64,000 nucleotides of DNA. It comes from Kribbella capetownensis (GTDB lineage Bacteria; Actinomycetota; Actinomycetes; Propionibacteriales; Kribbellaceae). The notes beneath the pieces were generated by a model, which was given only the letters and a program-made list of their open reading frames with translations, did not search any database and was not told the DNA's origin. The translations under genes were made by a program, and so were the position numbers. The stretch's first letter is position 1, and every line of letters starts with the position of its first letter. This document shows positions 41,981 through 50,896 of this stretch, in pieces. The stretch spans positions 1,302,001 through 1,366,000 of the forward strand of contig NZ_SJKD01000001.1 of NCBI RefSeq assembly GCF_004331485.1, written 5' to 3'.

Positions 41981-42559
41981 TCAGCCCGTGGTTAGCCCGT
42001 CCAGGAGTGCGGCGATCGAGCGGCGTACGCCGGCCTCGAAGGCCTCCTGGCTCAGCGTGGCGCCGGCTCCGGCGACCCGGTCGTACAGCAGCCCGTCCAT
42101 CATCGCGGCCGCCGGCCAGGCGGCTTCGTCCGGCCGCGGAATGCCCAGCATGTCGAACAGCCGTGCCAGACCCGCCCGCAACTGCCGTCCGCCCTCGTCG
42201 ATCGCCGCCCGCAGCTCGGGCTGACGGCTCGCCTCCAGCGACAGTTCGTAGCGCGCGACCAGATCATCCGGCCGGTCTCGCGCCAGCCCGATCGTCATCC
42301 CGATCAGCAGGTCGAGCGGGCCGTGGTCGGCGTCCGGTGGCATCGTCGCCAGGTCCCGGCTGACCATCCGGTTCACGCAGGCTGTCAGCAGCGCGCTCCG
42401 CGTGCGCAGGTAGTACGACGTGGATCCCGGCGGCAGCCCTGCCTCCGCGTCGACCGCGCGGTGGGTCAGCCCGCGCAGGCCCCGGGTCGCGACGAGGTGG
42501 ATCGCGGCGTCGGCGATGGCGTCCCGGCGATCCGCGCCGAGCGGAACCTGCTTCGTCAC
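41981..42559 (-). CDS. TetR family transcriptional regulator
   Basis: A 192-residue repressor with the helix-turn-helix at about residues 11-57 (RDAIADAAIHLVATRGLRGLTHRAVDAEAGLPPGSTSYYLRTRSAL) and a TetR C-terminal domain typical of the group that recognises small aromatic or drug-like ligands. GTG 42559 after GGGAG. It is divergent from an FAD monooxygenase gene with a palindrome between, so it probably represses that gene. Confidence 0.91.
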   Translation of the reverse strand: MTKQVPLGADRRDAIADAAIHLVATRGLRGLTHRAVDAEAGLPPGSTSYYLRTRSALLTACVNRMVSRDLATMPPDADHGPLDLLIGMTIGLARDRPDDLVARYELSLEASRQPELRAAIDEGGRQLRAGLARLFDMLGIPRPDEAAWPAAAMMDGLLYDRVAGAGATLSQEAFEAGVRRSIAALLDGLTTG

Positions 42560-42586
42560 CCCGACAGTCTCCCATTCCTTCGCAGG

Positions 42587-42602
42587 CTCTACAGGTGTAG
42601 AG
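42587..42602. promoter_or_regulatory. TetR operator CTCTACA-GG-TGTAGAG
   Basis: Perfect 7-bp arms around GG, 28 bp from the TetR start and nine bases from the monooxygenase ATG. It overlaps TAGAGT (42598-42603), the likely -10 of the monooxygenase gene, whose mRNA would be close to leaderless. Confidence 0.72.
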
Positions 42603-42610
42603 TATCGCTC

Positions 42611-43684
42611 ATGAGTACGGCGATCGTGGTGGGAGCGGGAATCGGCGGGGTCACGGCGGCCGTCGCACTGCAACGGTGCGGATGGCAGGTCTCGGTGCTG
42701 GAGCGAGCGCCGGAGCTGGGCGAGGTGGGTGCTGGGATCTCCGTCTGGCCGTCGGCGGTCGCCGTTCTGGAGGAGCTCGGGGTCAAGGGCGTCGAGAAGG
42801 CAGCCGTGGTCTCGAAGCCGGCCGGGATGCGGAAGCCGAGCGGCCGCTGGGTGCTGGCGGCGGCGGACTTCGGCGTCGAGATCCCGGTGATGATCCACCG
42901 CGCTCAGTTGCATGAGCTGATCACGGCCGAGTTCGGCCCAGCCGTCACGGTCCGGACCGGGTACACGGTCACGAAGATCAGCCAGGACGAGACCGGGGTG
43001 ACCGTCAACGACGAGCTGCGGGCCGACCTGGTCGTCGCGGCCGACGGGATCCGGAGTGTTGTCCGGAGCACCCTCTACCCGGAATACGGGGGACCGCGGT
43101 ACTCCGGGTACACGGCGTACCGGGGAATCGCCGACCTCGAGGTCGACGACGGCGGAGGTGAGACGTGGGGGCGCGGGCGGCGGTTCGGGTTCGCGCGGCT
43201 GATCCACGGGCGGATCTACTGGTACGCGACCGCGAACCAGCCGGCCGGCCGAGGCGGCGATCACGCGGCGGTGATCGCCGCCGAGTTCGGCGATTGGCAT
43301 GACCCGATCCCGAAGCTTCTCGCCGGCACCGAGAACGTGCTGCACAGCGACATCTACGATCTGGGGCTGCCGCTGGTCCCGTTCGTCCAGGGCCGCGTGG
43401 TCCTGCTCGGCGACGCCGCCCACGCGATGACTCCGGACCTCGGCCGCGGCGCCTGCTCAGCCATCGAAGACGCCGGCGCCCTCGCCCGCCAACTCCGCGA
43501 GACCCCCGAGGTCACCACCGCCCTGAGCCAGTACGACGCCGAACGGCGACCCGCCACGACCAAACTGGTCAAGCGATCACGGGTCATCGGCCGAGTCGGC
43601 CAACTGGAGAACCCGCTGGTCCGCGCCCTCCGCGACGGCCTCTTCACCATCGGCGGCAAGTTGGCCGGGCTCCGTCGGCGGTGA
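42611..43684 (+). CDS. FAD-dependent monooxygenase
   Basis: A 357-residue group A flavoprotein: IVVGAGIGGVTAAVALQRCGWQVSVLER (FAD), DLVVAADGIRSVVRSTL (DG motif) and GRVVLLGDAAHAMTPDLGRGACSAIEDA (GD motif). It resembles salicylate hydroxylase and the tetracycline-inactivating TetX class. Paired with a divergent TetR gene, it may detoxify a planar aromatic compound or antibiotic. Substrate unproven. Confidence 0.9.
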   Translation: MSTAIVVGAGIGGVTAAVALQRCGWQVSVLERAPELGEVGAGISVWPSAVAVLEELGVKGVEKAAVVSKPAGMRKPSGRWVLAAADFGVEIPVMIHRAQLHELITAEFGPAVTVRTGYTVTKISQDETGVTVNDELRADLVVAADGIRSVVRSTLYPEYGGPRYSGYTAYRGIADLEVDDGGGETWGRGRRFGFARLIHGRIYWYATANQPAGRGGDHAAVIAAEFGDWHDPIPKLLAGTENVLHSDIYDLGLPLVPFVQGRVVLLGDAAHAMTPDLGRGACSAIEDAGALARQLRETPEVTTALSQYDAERRPATTKLVKRSRVIGRVGQLENPLVRALRDGLFTIGGKLAGLRRR

Positions 43685-43695
43685 GCGGATCCCCA

Positions 43696-43777
43696 CCACT
43701 CACCAACCTCGCTTGATCGGAGCGGCCGGCGTCCGCGCAGGCGGATCGGTGGCCGGGCCCAGGGGGTTGGTGAGTGG
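43696..43777. promoter_or_regulatory. Nested long-stem structure upstream of purC
   Basis: A perfect 13-bp inverted repeat (CCACTCACCAACC at 43696-43708; complement at 43765-43777) encloses 56 nt that can itself fold (CGGCC with GGCCG; CCGC with GCGG). It begins 11 bp after the monooxygenase stop and ends 27 bp before the purC GTG. It could be a terminator of the upstream gene or a folded purC leader; no known riboswitch core was recognised. Confidence 0.5.
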
Positions 43778-43804
43778 CGGAGATCCGGGTGGAAGAATCC
43801 TGGG

Positions 43805-44680
43805 GTGACCACATCTCCTCAGGCAGCCGAGATCGCCGGTGCGAAGCACATCCACTCGGGCAAGGTCCGGGATCTGTACGAGCTGGATTCCGGCGAGCTG
43901 CTGATGGTGGCGAGCGACCGGATGAGTGCGTTCGACTGGATTCTGGAGACGCCGATCCCGGACAAGGGCAAGGTGCTCACCGCGATGAGCCTGTGGTGGT
44001 TCGAGCAGCTCGACGTGCCGAACCACATCCTGTCCACCGACGTACCGGCCGAGGTCGCGGGCCGTGCAGTCGTGTGCGAGAAGCTGGACATGTTCGCGGT
44101 CGAGTGCGTCGCTCGCGGCTACCTGAGCGGCACCGGCTTGCTCGACTACAACGCCACCGGCGCGGTCTGCGGCATCCCGCTCCCGTCCGGGCTGGTCGAG
44201 GGCTCGCGGCTGGACGCGCCGATCTTCACGCCGGCGTCCAAGGCCGAGCTCGGCGAGCATGACGAGAACGTCTCGTACGACGCTGTGGTCGCGACTGTCG
44301 GTGCGGACACGGCGGCGGCGCTGCGGGACCTGACGCTGGACATCTACGCGCGGGCGCACGGGATGGCGGAGGAGCGCGGGATCATCCTGGCCGACACGAA
44401 GTTCGAGTTCGGTGCGCGGGCCGACGGCACGATCGTGCTCGCCGACGAGGTGCTGACTCCGGACTCGAGCCGCTTCTGGCCGGCCGACCAGTGGTCGTCG
44501 GGTCAGCAGCAACCGTCGTACGACAAGCAGATCGTCCGCGACTGGCTGCAGTTCGAGTCGGGCTGGGACCGCACGTCCGGCGACGCCCCGCCCCCGCTGT
44601 CCGACGAGGTCATCGAGCGCACCCGCTCGGCCTACATCGGGGCGTACGAGCAACTGACGGGACGGAAGTTCACGGCCTAG
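43805..44680 (+). CDS. purC: SAICAR synthetase
   Basis: A 291-residue enzyme joining aspartate to CAIR with ATP, step eight of purine synthesis. HSGKVRDLYELDSGELLMVASDRMSAFDW, VVCEKLDMFAVECVARGYLSG, and LADTKFEFG with the metal Asp are family signatures. GTG 43805 start. Its stop codon overlaps the convergent VTT gene by four bases. Confidence 0.96.
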   Translation: MTTSPQAAEIAGAKHIHSGKVRDLYELDSGELLMVASDRMSAFDWILETPIPDKGKVLTAMSLWWFEQLDVPNHILSTDVPAEVAGRAVVCEKLDMFAVECVARGYLSGTGLLDYNATGAVCGIPLPSGLVEGSRLDAPIFTPASKAELGEHDENVSYDAVVATVGADTAAALRDLTLDIYARAHGMAEERGIILADTKFEFGARADGTIVLADEVLTPDSSRFWPADQWSSGQQQPSYDKQIVRDWLQFESGWDRTSGDAPPPLSDEVIERTRSAYIGAYEQLTGRKFTA

Positions 44681-45165
44681 AAGAGGCCGACTCCCAGCGC
44701 GAGCAGGATGAAGCGGGCGACGCGGCCGGCGAGGGTGGAGAGGGCGAAGGTGACCACGCCCATCCGGGAGGCGCCGCCGATGAGCGCGACGCCGTACAGC
44801 GGCGGGATGCCGACCGAGGCGCTCAGCAGGGTGACCGGGACGCCCCAGCGGCGGTCGCTCATCGCGTCGAGGAGCCGTTTGCTGACGTCACGGTTCCACT
44901 GCACGAACCGGCCCCAGCGGGTGTCCAGGTTCACCGCCTTGGGTTCCTTGGACATCCGGTCGGCGTACCCCGGGCGATAGCGGACGGCGAGGAACATCGC
45001 GACCTTGCCGAGAGTCTGGCCGACGGATACCCCGATCGCGGCGACCACAGGGTCCAGCGCACCGGAGACGCCGACGCCGAGGACATAAGCCTCCGCGTTC
45101 ATCACCGGTATGACGGCGGACCCGATCCCGAATCCGACCGCCAGCGCTAGCTGCCACACCCACAT
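44677..45165 (-). CDS. VTT/SNARE-associated (DedA-like) small membrane protein
   Basis: A 162-residue protein with three to four helices and a positively charged central segment. IPVMNAEAYVLGVG resembles the N(S/A)E...P loop, and SASVGIPPLYGVALIGGASRMGVVTFALSTLAGRVARF the helix-P-P block, of DedA/VTT proteins; shorter than typical DedA. Probably lipid or ion transport related, function unknown. An 18-bp palindrome lies 34 bp upstream of the ATG. Confidence 0.72.
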   Translation of the reverse strand: MWVWQLALAVGFGIGSAVIPVMNAEAYVLGVGVSGALDPVVAAIGVSVGQTLGKVAMFLAVRYRPGYADRMSKEPKAVNLDTRWGRFVQWNRDVSKRLLDAMSDRRWGVPVTLLSASVGIPPLYGVALIGGASRMGVVTFALSTLAGRVARFILLALGVGLF

Positions 45166-45198
45166 GCATGGAAGCGTAGGCGGCGAACCCAGCCCGGG

Positions 45199-45216
45199 CA
45201 GTGGTGCCTGCACCAC
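45199..45216. promoter_or_regulatory. Palindrome AGTGGTGC-CT-GCACCACT
   Basis: Perfect 8-bp arms with a two-base centre, just upstream of the VTT gene. TGGT..ACCA symmetry is reminiscent of HutC/DasR-type GntR operators but the centre and length differ, so the binding protein is unknown. Confidence 0.5.
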
Positions 45217-45280
45217 TTCAGGGAGGAACCCGGGGCCCCTCAACCCCGGATCCCGCCCGTCCTAGGTGGAGCACGGGCCC

Positions 45281-46609
45281 CTAGGTGGTGCGGAGGTTGG
45301 CCGGATCGACCGCGTCCCGCACCTGACCACTCAGCACGCCGCTCGCCAGCGCCGCAACCCCTCCGGCCAGTACGCCGACGACGGCGGCCGCGATCAGGAC
45401 GAAGACGACCACGGACGACGTGTCCGCGGGCGGGTCCACCCGGTTCTGAAGGCTGCAGACGAGCCCACCGCCGATCAGCACACCCGCACCGACAGCTACT
45501 GCGGCCGGTCCGGTCAACTGGATCCGCACGGACCGCAGGACCTGCGATGCGCCCATCCCGAAGACGTTGAGTGCGGCCAGTTGGCTTCGCTGGTCGAGCA
45601 GATCGTCGGCCGCTCCCGCCAGCATCGCCACCCCGGCCGCGAAGGCGGCGAACAGGCTGAGCAGCGCGACGAAACCGAGGCCGGTGTAGATGAAGTCGCC
45701 GCTCGCGGCCAGTTCACGCTCACTGAGCTGGCGGTCCCGGCCGATCGCCAGTACTGCCCCGACGACGCCACCGCAGACGACCAGCAGGGCGAGCATGCGG
45801 CCGATCGATCGCGAGGTGTGGAGGAGGCGGCCGCCGGCCAGCATTCTCACTGGGTCGCCCGACCGCTCCAGCCGCCGGGCGTACGCAGCAACGGCGACGG
45901 GCGCGAATCCGGACGCCGCCAAGAGGACTCCAGCGGCCTGGACGAAGATCAGGATCGGGCTGAGGGGCATCAGACTCAGCGCGACCAGAGCTGCTCCGAC
46001 GGCGCCGATGGTCAGGTACCTGCCTTGCCAGGCTGCTCGGTCCGGCTCGCTCTTCGGCTCGGTCGAGAGCTGCCGACGGAGGAGACCGCCGGCGCCGGCA
46101 GCAACCAGGGCGAGGACGACAGCGAGGACGGGCCAGGCTGCCAGGTCACCCACAGCCGGAGAGGGCAGCACTCGACCTACCTGCGGCAGAGACTGCACGA
46201 CAGCTGCCACTGCGAAGTACAACGGTCCGGCGAGCACGCCACCGAGCAGACCGCTAGTGCCGGCATCAGCCGCACCGATCAGCCGAACCTGGCTCGGCGT
46301 CGCGCCGGCCAGTCGCAGCGCTGCCAGTCGCCGGTCACGAGCCGCCGTACCGAGTCGGAGCGCCTGGAAAGCCAGAGCGCACGCGGCAGCCGCCAGGAGT
46401 ACCGCGGCTGTTACGACGCCGGGGCGCAGGCCGTCCTCGGTCAGATAGCTGCTGTACGTCGCGCTGTCGAGACTGCCGACTCGCACGATGCGCTGGCCGA
46501 CGAGGAGGAAGACACCGGCCACAGCGACGGCCGCGACCAGCAGCGTCGATCGGCGGCGATCGGTGGACGACTTCGGCCGGGCCAAGGTGATCAGAGTCGT
46601 GACGGTCAT
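45281..46609 (-). CDS. FtsX-like ABC transporter permease
   Basis: A 442-residue membrane protein with about ten helices and FtsX/MacB-like features: ALRLAGATPSQVRLIGAADAG and ALNVFGMGASQVLRSVRIQL. Length fits single-polypeptide permeases of peptide or drug exporters. It overlaps the ATPase gene by four bases and is the third gene of a PadR-ABC-FtsX operon. Substrate likely an antimicrobial or lipid, by analogy. Confidence 0.88.
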   Translation of the reverse strand: MTVTTLITLARPKSSTDRRRSTLLVAAVAVAGVFLLVGQRIVRVGSLDSATYSSYLTEDGLRPGVVTAAVLLAAAACALAFQALRLGTAARDRRLAALRLAGATPSQVRLIGAADAGTSGLLGGVLAGPLYFAVAAVVQSLPQVGRVLPSPAVGDLAAWPVLAVVLALVAAGAGGLLRRQLSTEPKSEPDRAAWQGRYLTIGAVGAALVALSLMPLSPILIFVQAAGVLLAASGFAPVAVAAYARRLERSGDPVRMLAGGRLLHTSRSIGRMLALLVVCGGVVGAVLAIGRDRQLSERELAASGDFIYTGLGFVALLSLFAAFAAGVAMLAGAADDLLDQRSQLAALNVFGMGASQVLRSVRIQLTGPAAVAVGAGVLIGGGLVCSLQNRVDPPADTSSVVVFVLIAAAVVGVLAGGVAALASGVLSGQVRDAVDPANLRTT

Positions 46610-47283
46610 GACAGCCTCACCTCATGTTGGACGACGCCGTCACGCAACCGGACCTCTCGGTCGGCGTAGGCGGCGATCAGGTTGTCGTGCGTGACGATCA
46701 CCAGCGCGGCGCCGCCGTCGCGGGCGGACGCGACGAGCAGCTCCATCATCTGCTCGCCGGCGCGGCTGTCGAGACTGCCTGTCGGTTCGTCGGCGAATAC
46801 GACCGCCGGTCCGGTCACCAGCGCCCGCGCCACTGCCGCACGCTGGTTCTGACCGCCGGACAGTTCGCTCGGCAGCGCCTCGCTGTCCTCAGCCACTCCG
46901 ACCCGCTCCAGCCAGCCGAGGGCTGCCCGGCGTGCAGCCGCGGCATGGTGTCCTTCCAGCAGCAACGGCAGGGCGACGTTGTCCTTCAGCGAGAGGTCGG
47001 GCACGAGCTGGCCGAACTGGAGCACGATGCCGACCTGAGTACGGCGTACTCGTGTCCGCTCGGCCTCGGTGAGCTCGGCGAGGTTGCGCCCGGCCAGCGT
47101 CACCGTGCCCGCCTGTGGGCGGAGGATGCCGGCGGCGCAGTGCACCAGGGTGGACTTGCCACATCCGCTGGGTCCGGTGACGGCCACGATCTCGCCGGCG
47201 TCGACTCCGAGTGAGACACCGCGCAGGGCGACGTCACGACTGTAGGCGTACTCGACCCGCTGGATCTCCAGGGCGTCGGTCAT
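46606..47283 (-). CDS. ABC transporter ATP-binding protein (LolD/MacB-like)
   Basis: A 225-residue ATPase: Walker A GPSGCGKST (about 38-46), signature LSGGQNQRAAVARAL, Walker B AVVFADEPTGSLD, and the switch histidine in VIVTHDN. One-domain length and the EPTGSLDS block match the MacB/LolD/FtsE class that works with FtsX permeases. ATG overlaps the PadR stop. Confidence 0.94.
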   Translation of the reverse strand: MTDALEIQRVEYAYSRDVALRGVSLGVDAGEIVAVTGPSGCGKSTLVHCAAGILRPQAGTVTLAGRNLAELTEAERTRVRRTQVGIVLQFGQLVPDLSLKDNVALPLLLEGHHAAAARRAALGWLERVGVAEDSEALPSELSGGQNQRAAVARALVTGPAVVFADEPTGSLDSRAGEQMMELLVASARDGGAALVIVTHDNLIAAYADREVRLRDGVVQHEVRLS

Positions 47284-47801
47284 CGATTGGTCTCCTTCTG
47301 CTCGGTGATCCGGTCCAGCGCTCGGTCCAGCCAGCGCAGGTCTGCGTCCAGGTGCAGCGCCACGTAGTCACGCACCAGCCACGACGACGAGTCGCCCCCG
47401 GCTTCGGCGGACTTGAGCTCGCGGATCCGGTGGAGGTAGATCGCCCGCTGCCGGGCCAGGTAGGCGGAGGCGTCCTCGCCGGTACGGATGGTCGCCACCA
47501 CTTTGCGGACCATCTCGTCGACGCCGCCGGGGGCGGGCTCGATCGGCTCGGCGAGCCAGCGGGCCAGGCGCTCGCGGCCCTTCGCGGTCAGCGCGTAGAC
47601 GGTCCGCTCCGGACCGCCCTCGGATGCCCGGTCGACCACCTCGACCAACTCGTCGCGCTCGAGTCGCCCGAGCGTCGTGTACACCTGCCCGAACGCCAGC
47701 GGGCGGCTGTCCGGGAACCAGGAGTCGTGGCCGCGCTTCACGTCGTACCCATGCGCCGGACCGGCGGAGAGTAATCCAAGGACCAACTCGGCGGTTGCCA
47801 T
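47280..47801 (-). CDS. PadR family transcriptional regulator
   Basis: A 173-residue winged-helix repressor: TAELVLGLLSAGPAHGYDVKR..., FGQVYTTLGRLERDELVEVV and the Vir-like C-terminal helices (YLARQRAIYLHRIRELKS). PadR proteins that head an ABC exporter operon often release DNA on binding the exported drug. An operator overlaps its own -10 box. Confidence 0.92.
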   Translation of the reverse strand: MATAELVLGLLSAGPAHGYDVKRGHDSWFPDSRPLAFGQVYTTLGRLERDELVEVVDRASEGGPERTVYALTAKGRERLARWLAEPIEPAPGGVDEMVRKVVATIRTGEDASAYLARQRAIYLHRIRELKSAEAGGDSSSWLVRDYVALHLDADLRWLDRALDRITEQKETNR

Positions 47802-47808
47802 GACGAGG

Positions 47809-47838
47809 ACTATACACCAAGTGTATGTACTGAGTGAA
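47809..47838 (-). promoter_or_regulatory. padR operon promoter with operator
   Basis: On the minus strand TTCACT (47838-47833), an 18-bp spacer and TATAGT (47814-47809), seven bases before the ATG, hence a nearly leaderless mRNA. The palindrome ATACAC-CAA-GTGTAT (47812-47826) overlaps the -10, and GACTAT/ATAGTC arms (47808-47813; 47839-47844) surround it. Autorepression by PadR is the simple reading. Confidence 0.65.
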
Positions 47839-47915
47839 TAGTCGGCGATGCGGCGTTCTGGCGCCCGGTCGGTAGGATTCAGGGCGTCACGCCGGAACGA
47901 AACCTGGAGTAGTCA

Positions 47916-48170
47916 GTGGCTCGCGTTGTCGTCGACGTCATGCTCAAGCCCGAGATCCTCGACCCGCAGGGCAAGGCGGTGCACGGCGCGTTCGGCCGGC
48001 TCGGCTTCGACGGCGTGGCCGATGTCCGGCAGGGCAAGCGGTTCGAGATCACCCTGGACGGCGAGGCGACCGAGGAGCGGGTCGCCGAGATCCGCAAGGC
48101 CGCCGACACGCTGCTGGCCAACCCGGTGATCGAGGACTACACCTTGCACGTCGAGGGCGACGCGCAGTGA
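47916..48170 (+). CDS. purS: FGAM synthase small subunit PurS
   Basis: An 84-residue protein ([31 protein letters not shown]) of the three-part formylglycinamidine synthase. It bridges PurQ and PurL for ammonia transfer. GTG 47916 follows GGAG. A TAGGAT hexamer at 47873-47878 may be its -10. The last codons overlap purQ by four bases. Confidence 0.95.
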   Translation: MARVVVDVMLKPEILDPQGKAVHGAFGRLGFDGVADVRQGKRFEITLDGEATEERVAEIRKAADTLLANPVIEDYTLHVEGDAQ

Positions 48171-48838
48171 AGATCGGGGTCGTCACCTTCCCGGGGTCGC
48201 TGGACGACGCGGACGCCCGCCGCGCGGCCACAGTGGCCGGCGCCGAGCCGGTCGCCCTCTGGCACGGCGACGCCGACCTGCACGGTGTGGACGCGGTCGT
48301 CCTGCCGGGCGGCTTCTCGTACGGCGACTACCTCCGCGCCGGTGCCATCTCCCGGTTCGCGCCGGTGATGGAGACCATCATCAAGAAGGCCGGCGAGGGT
48401 CTGCCGGTGCTGGGCATCTGCAACGGCTTCCAGGTGCTGTGTGAGTCGCACCTGCTGCCCGGCGCGCTGATCAAGAACCACCACCGCAAGTTCATCTGCA
48501 AGGACCAGCCGCTGCGGATCGAGAACAACCGCACCGCCTGGACCAGCGACTACGACGCCAACCACGAGATCACCATCGTGCTGAAGAACCAGGACGGTTC
48601 GTACGTCGCCGACGAGGCCACGCTGGACCGGCTGGAGGGTGAGGGCCGGGTCGTCGCCCGCTACCTGGCCGAGAACCCGAACGGCTCGTACCGCGACATC
48701 GCCGGCATCACCAACGAGCGCGGCAACGTGGTCGGCCTGATGCCGCATCCGGAGCACTGCGTCGAGACACTGACCGGCCCGACCACGGACGGCCTGGGCT
48801 TCTTCACCTCGGTGCTGAAGGCCGTCGTCTCCAGCTGA
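48167..48838 (+). CDS. purQ: FGAM synthase glutaminase subunit PurQ
   Basis: A 223-residue class I glutamine amidotransferase supplying ammonia to PurL. Nucleophile Cys85 ([10 protein letters not shown]) and the His-x-Glu pair in [11 protein letters not shown] are present. Starts at GTG 48167 overlapping purS (GTGA); its stop overlaps the next gene by one base (TGATG). Confidence 0.96.
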   Translation: MKIGVVTFPGSLDDADARRAATVAGAEPVALWHGDADLHGVDAVVLPGGFSYGDYLRAGAISRFAPVMETIIKKAGEGLPVLGICNGFQVLCESHLLPGALIKNHHRKFICKDQPLRIENNRTAWTSDYDANHEITIVLKNQDGSYVADEATLDRLEGEGRVVARYLAENPNGSYRDIAGITNERGNVVGLMPHPEHCVETLTGPTTDGLGFFTSVLKAVVSS

Positions 48839-50895
48839 TGAAGTCGTCACGGTTGCGGCGCATCCTGGCCCGCAGCCTCTTCCTCACCGCGGCGATCCTG
48901 ATCGTCGCCGCCGGTACGGCGAACGCGCAGCCGGCCGGCCTGATGGCCAAGGTCGTGGTGATCGGCGTACCGGGACTGACCTGGGACGACGTGAAGGCCT
49001 CGCCGGAGCTGACCGCGCTGGTGAACCAGTCCAACGTCGGGTCGATCACAGTGAAGACCGCCGGGCCGCACACCTGTCCGGTGGACGGCTGGCTGACGAT
49101 CAGCGCCGGCACCCGGGCTTGGGGGAGCGTTTCCGACCAGCCGTGCGGCGACCTGCCCGCTGTGACGGACGGCAAGGTCGCAGGCTGGCAGACGTACGTC
49201 GACCGGCAGGCCGAGCACCACACCGGTGCGCCTATCGGCCGGCTCGGTCAGACCGGTTACCCGATCTGCGGGTTCGGTCCGGGTGCCGCGATCGCCTTGG
49301 CGCGGACCGACGGCTCGGTGACGAACTGGCAGCCAGAGGCCGACCGGGCCCGATTGGCGAGCCCCGCGTGTGGTGACGCGATCGTCGACGCCGGGGCGCT
49401 GCCGCTGGGCGAGGGGCGGGCAGAGGCCCGCAAGAAGGTTGCCGACCTCGTCGCCGATGCCCGAGCGGCCGGAGGGTGGGTTCTGCTCGTCGGTGTCAGC
49501 CAGGAGCTGGCCGACTCGCACCAGGAGCCCCTGGTCGCCATGCAGCTCCCGCCGGACAACGGATCGCGCTGGCTGACCAGCGACAGCACCCGTCGGCCCG
49601 GTCTGATCCAACTGACGGACATCACCGCGACGATCCTCAAGGGACGAACCGCGGCCGAGGTGGATCCTGCCGGGGCGGAGAAGGCCGGTCCGCTGGACGG
49701 GAGCGAGATCCGCTTCACCGGCCCTGTACACACCGACGCGGACGCGGTCATCGAGAATCGGCTCGACGCCGATCAGCGGTTCGAGCAACCACGGCCGGTT
49801 CTGATCGCGGTCTCGATGACGATCCTGGCCGCGGAACTCCTCGCACTCGCCTGGTTCTGGTTCACCCGCAGCCCGCGCTCCCGGCGTACGTTCGTCTTCA
49901 CGTTGCTCAGCCAGGGCGGGTTCTTCATCGCGGCCTTCCTGTCCACCGCGACCGTGTGGTGGCGCTGGCCTACGCCCGGACTCTCCTTGTACTGCGTGGT
50001 TCTGGGGATCAGTGCGATCCTGGCGGCGGTGTCCCAGCTGGTCCTGAAACGCTATGCGTTCCTGGGAATCACGCTGGTGGCGTATCTGATCCTGCTGGTG
50101 GACGGCGTACTCGGGACTCCGCTGCAGTTCGGCAGCATGTTCGCCGACGGGCCGGTCGTCGGTGGGCGGTTCTACGGCTTCGGCAACTCGACCTTCGCGA
50201 CGCTGGCGGTCGCTGCCCTCGTCACGGCCGGGTGGGCCGCGCAGAAGCTGATCGACAAGAGCAGAGTGCAAGCCGCACTCGCTGTGCTCGTCATCGGCGG
50301 CGCGGCTATCGTGGTGGACGGCAGACCGGGCTGGGGGACCGACTTCGGCGGCATCATCGCGCTCACACCGGCTGTGCTGCTGATGGCCTGGCTGACCTGG
50401 CGCGGCAGCATCTCGCTGCGTGCCCTGATCGGTGTGAGTGTTGCCGGCGCACTGGCGGTGTCAGCCGTCGCGTTCCTCGACTACTTGCGGCCGCCGGATC
50501 AGCGGAGTCACTTCGGTACCTTCGTGGCCCGGTTGCTGGACGGCGATGTGGGCGACGTACTCATCCGCAAGCTGGACATGGCGGCGCACTACTTCACCGG
50601 TCCGGCCGGCTGGGCCATGCTCGTCGGTGTGGTGCTGGCCATGCTTGCCACTGTGTTGCCGGAGCGGGTGCCGTTCCCGGCGTACCGGACCTTCTACTCG
50701 AGTCTGCCGATGATCCGGCCGACTCTGCTCGCCCTGTCGGCCTGCGGTCTGGTCGGCATGCTGCTGAACGACGCCGGGGTCACAGTGCCCGCGATCATGA
50801 CCGGGTTCAGCCTTCCACTGCTGGTGGCCCACCTGGTGGCTTCCGAGCAGCCCGCTACCGTTTCACCTGAGTCCCACCTAGTGCAGGAGTCCTGA
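48838..50895 (+). CDS. Large membrane protein inserted between purQ and purL
   Basis: A 685-residue protein starting at ATG 48838 inside the purQ stop and ending two bases before purL. Signal-like N-terminus (1-31), an extracytoplasmic domain of about 280 residues (beginning [24 protein letters not shown], with Cys in [22 protein letters not shown] and SPACGD) and about ten helices from residue 321 onward. The strand-and-helix opening recalls alkaline-phosphatase-superfamily folds but the metal residues are not evident. No known role in purine synthesis; coupled expression suggests one. I do not recognise it further. Confidence 0.82.
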   Translation: MKSSRLRRILARSLFLTAAILIVAAGTANAQPAGLMAKVVVIGVPGLTWDDVKASPELTALVNQSNVGSITVKTAGPHTCPVDGWLTISAGTRAWGSVSDQPCGDLPAVTDGKVAGWQTYVDRQAEHHTGAPIGRLGQTGYPICGFGPGAAIALARTDGSVTNWQPEADRARLASPACGDAIVDAGALPLGEGRAEARKKVADLVADARAAGGWVLLVGVSQELADSHQEPLVAMQLPPDNGSRWLTSDSTRRPGLIQLTDITATILKGRTAAEVDPAGAEKAGPLDGSEIRFTGPVHTDADAVIENRLDADQRFEQPRPVLIAVSMTILAAELLALAWFWFTRSPRSRRTFVFTLLSQGGFFIAAFLSTATVWWRWPTPGLSLYCVVLGISAILAAVSQLVLKRYAFLGITLVAYLILLVDGVLGTPLQFGSMFADGPVVGGRFYGFGNSTFATLAVAALVTAGWAAQKLIDKSRVQAALAVLVIGGAAIVVDGRPGWGTDFGGIIALTPAVLLMAWLTWRGSISLRALIGVSVAGALAVSAVAFLDYLRPPDQRSHFGTFVARLLDGDVGDVLIRKLDMAAHYFTGPAGWAMLVGVVLAMLATVLPERVPFPAYRTFYSSLPMIRPTLLALSACGLVGMLLNDAGVTVPAIMTGFSLPLLVAHLVASEQPATVSPESHLVQES

Positions 50896-50896
50896 A

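Noticed and set aside
43696..43777. Purine riboswitch upstream of purC
   Set aside because: The conserved cores of guanine, preQ1 or ZTP riboswitches were not seen; only helical pairing is supported.
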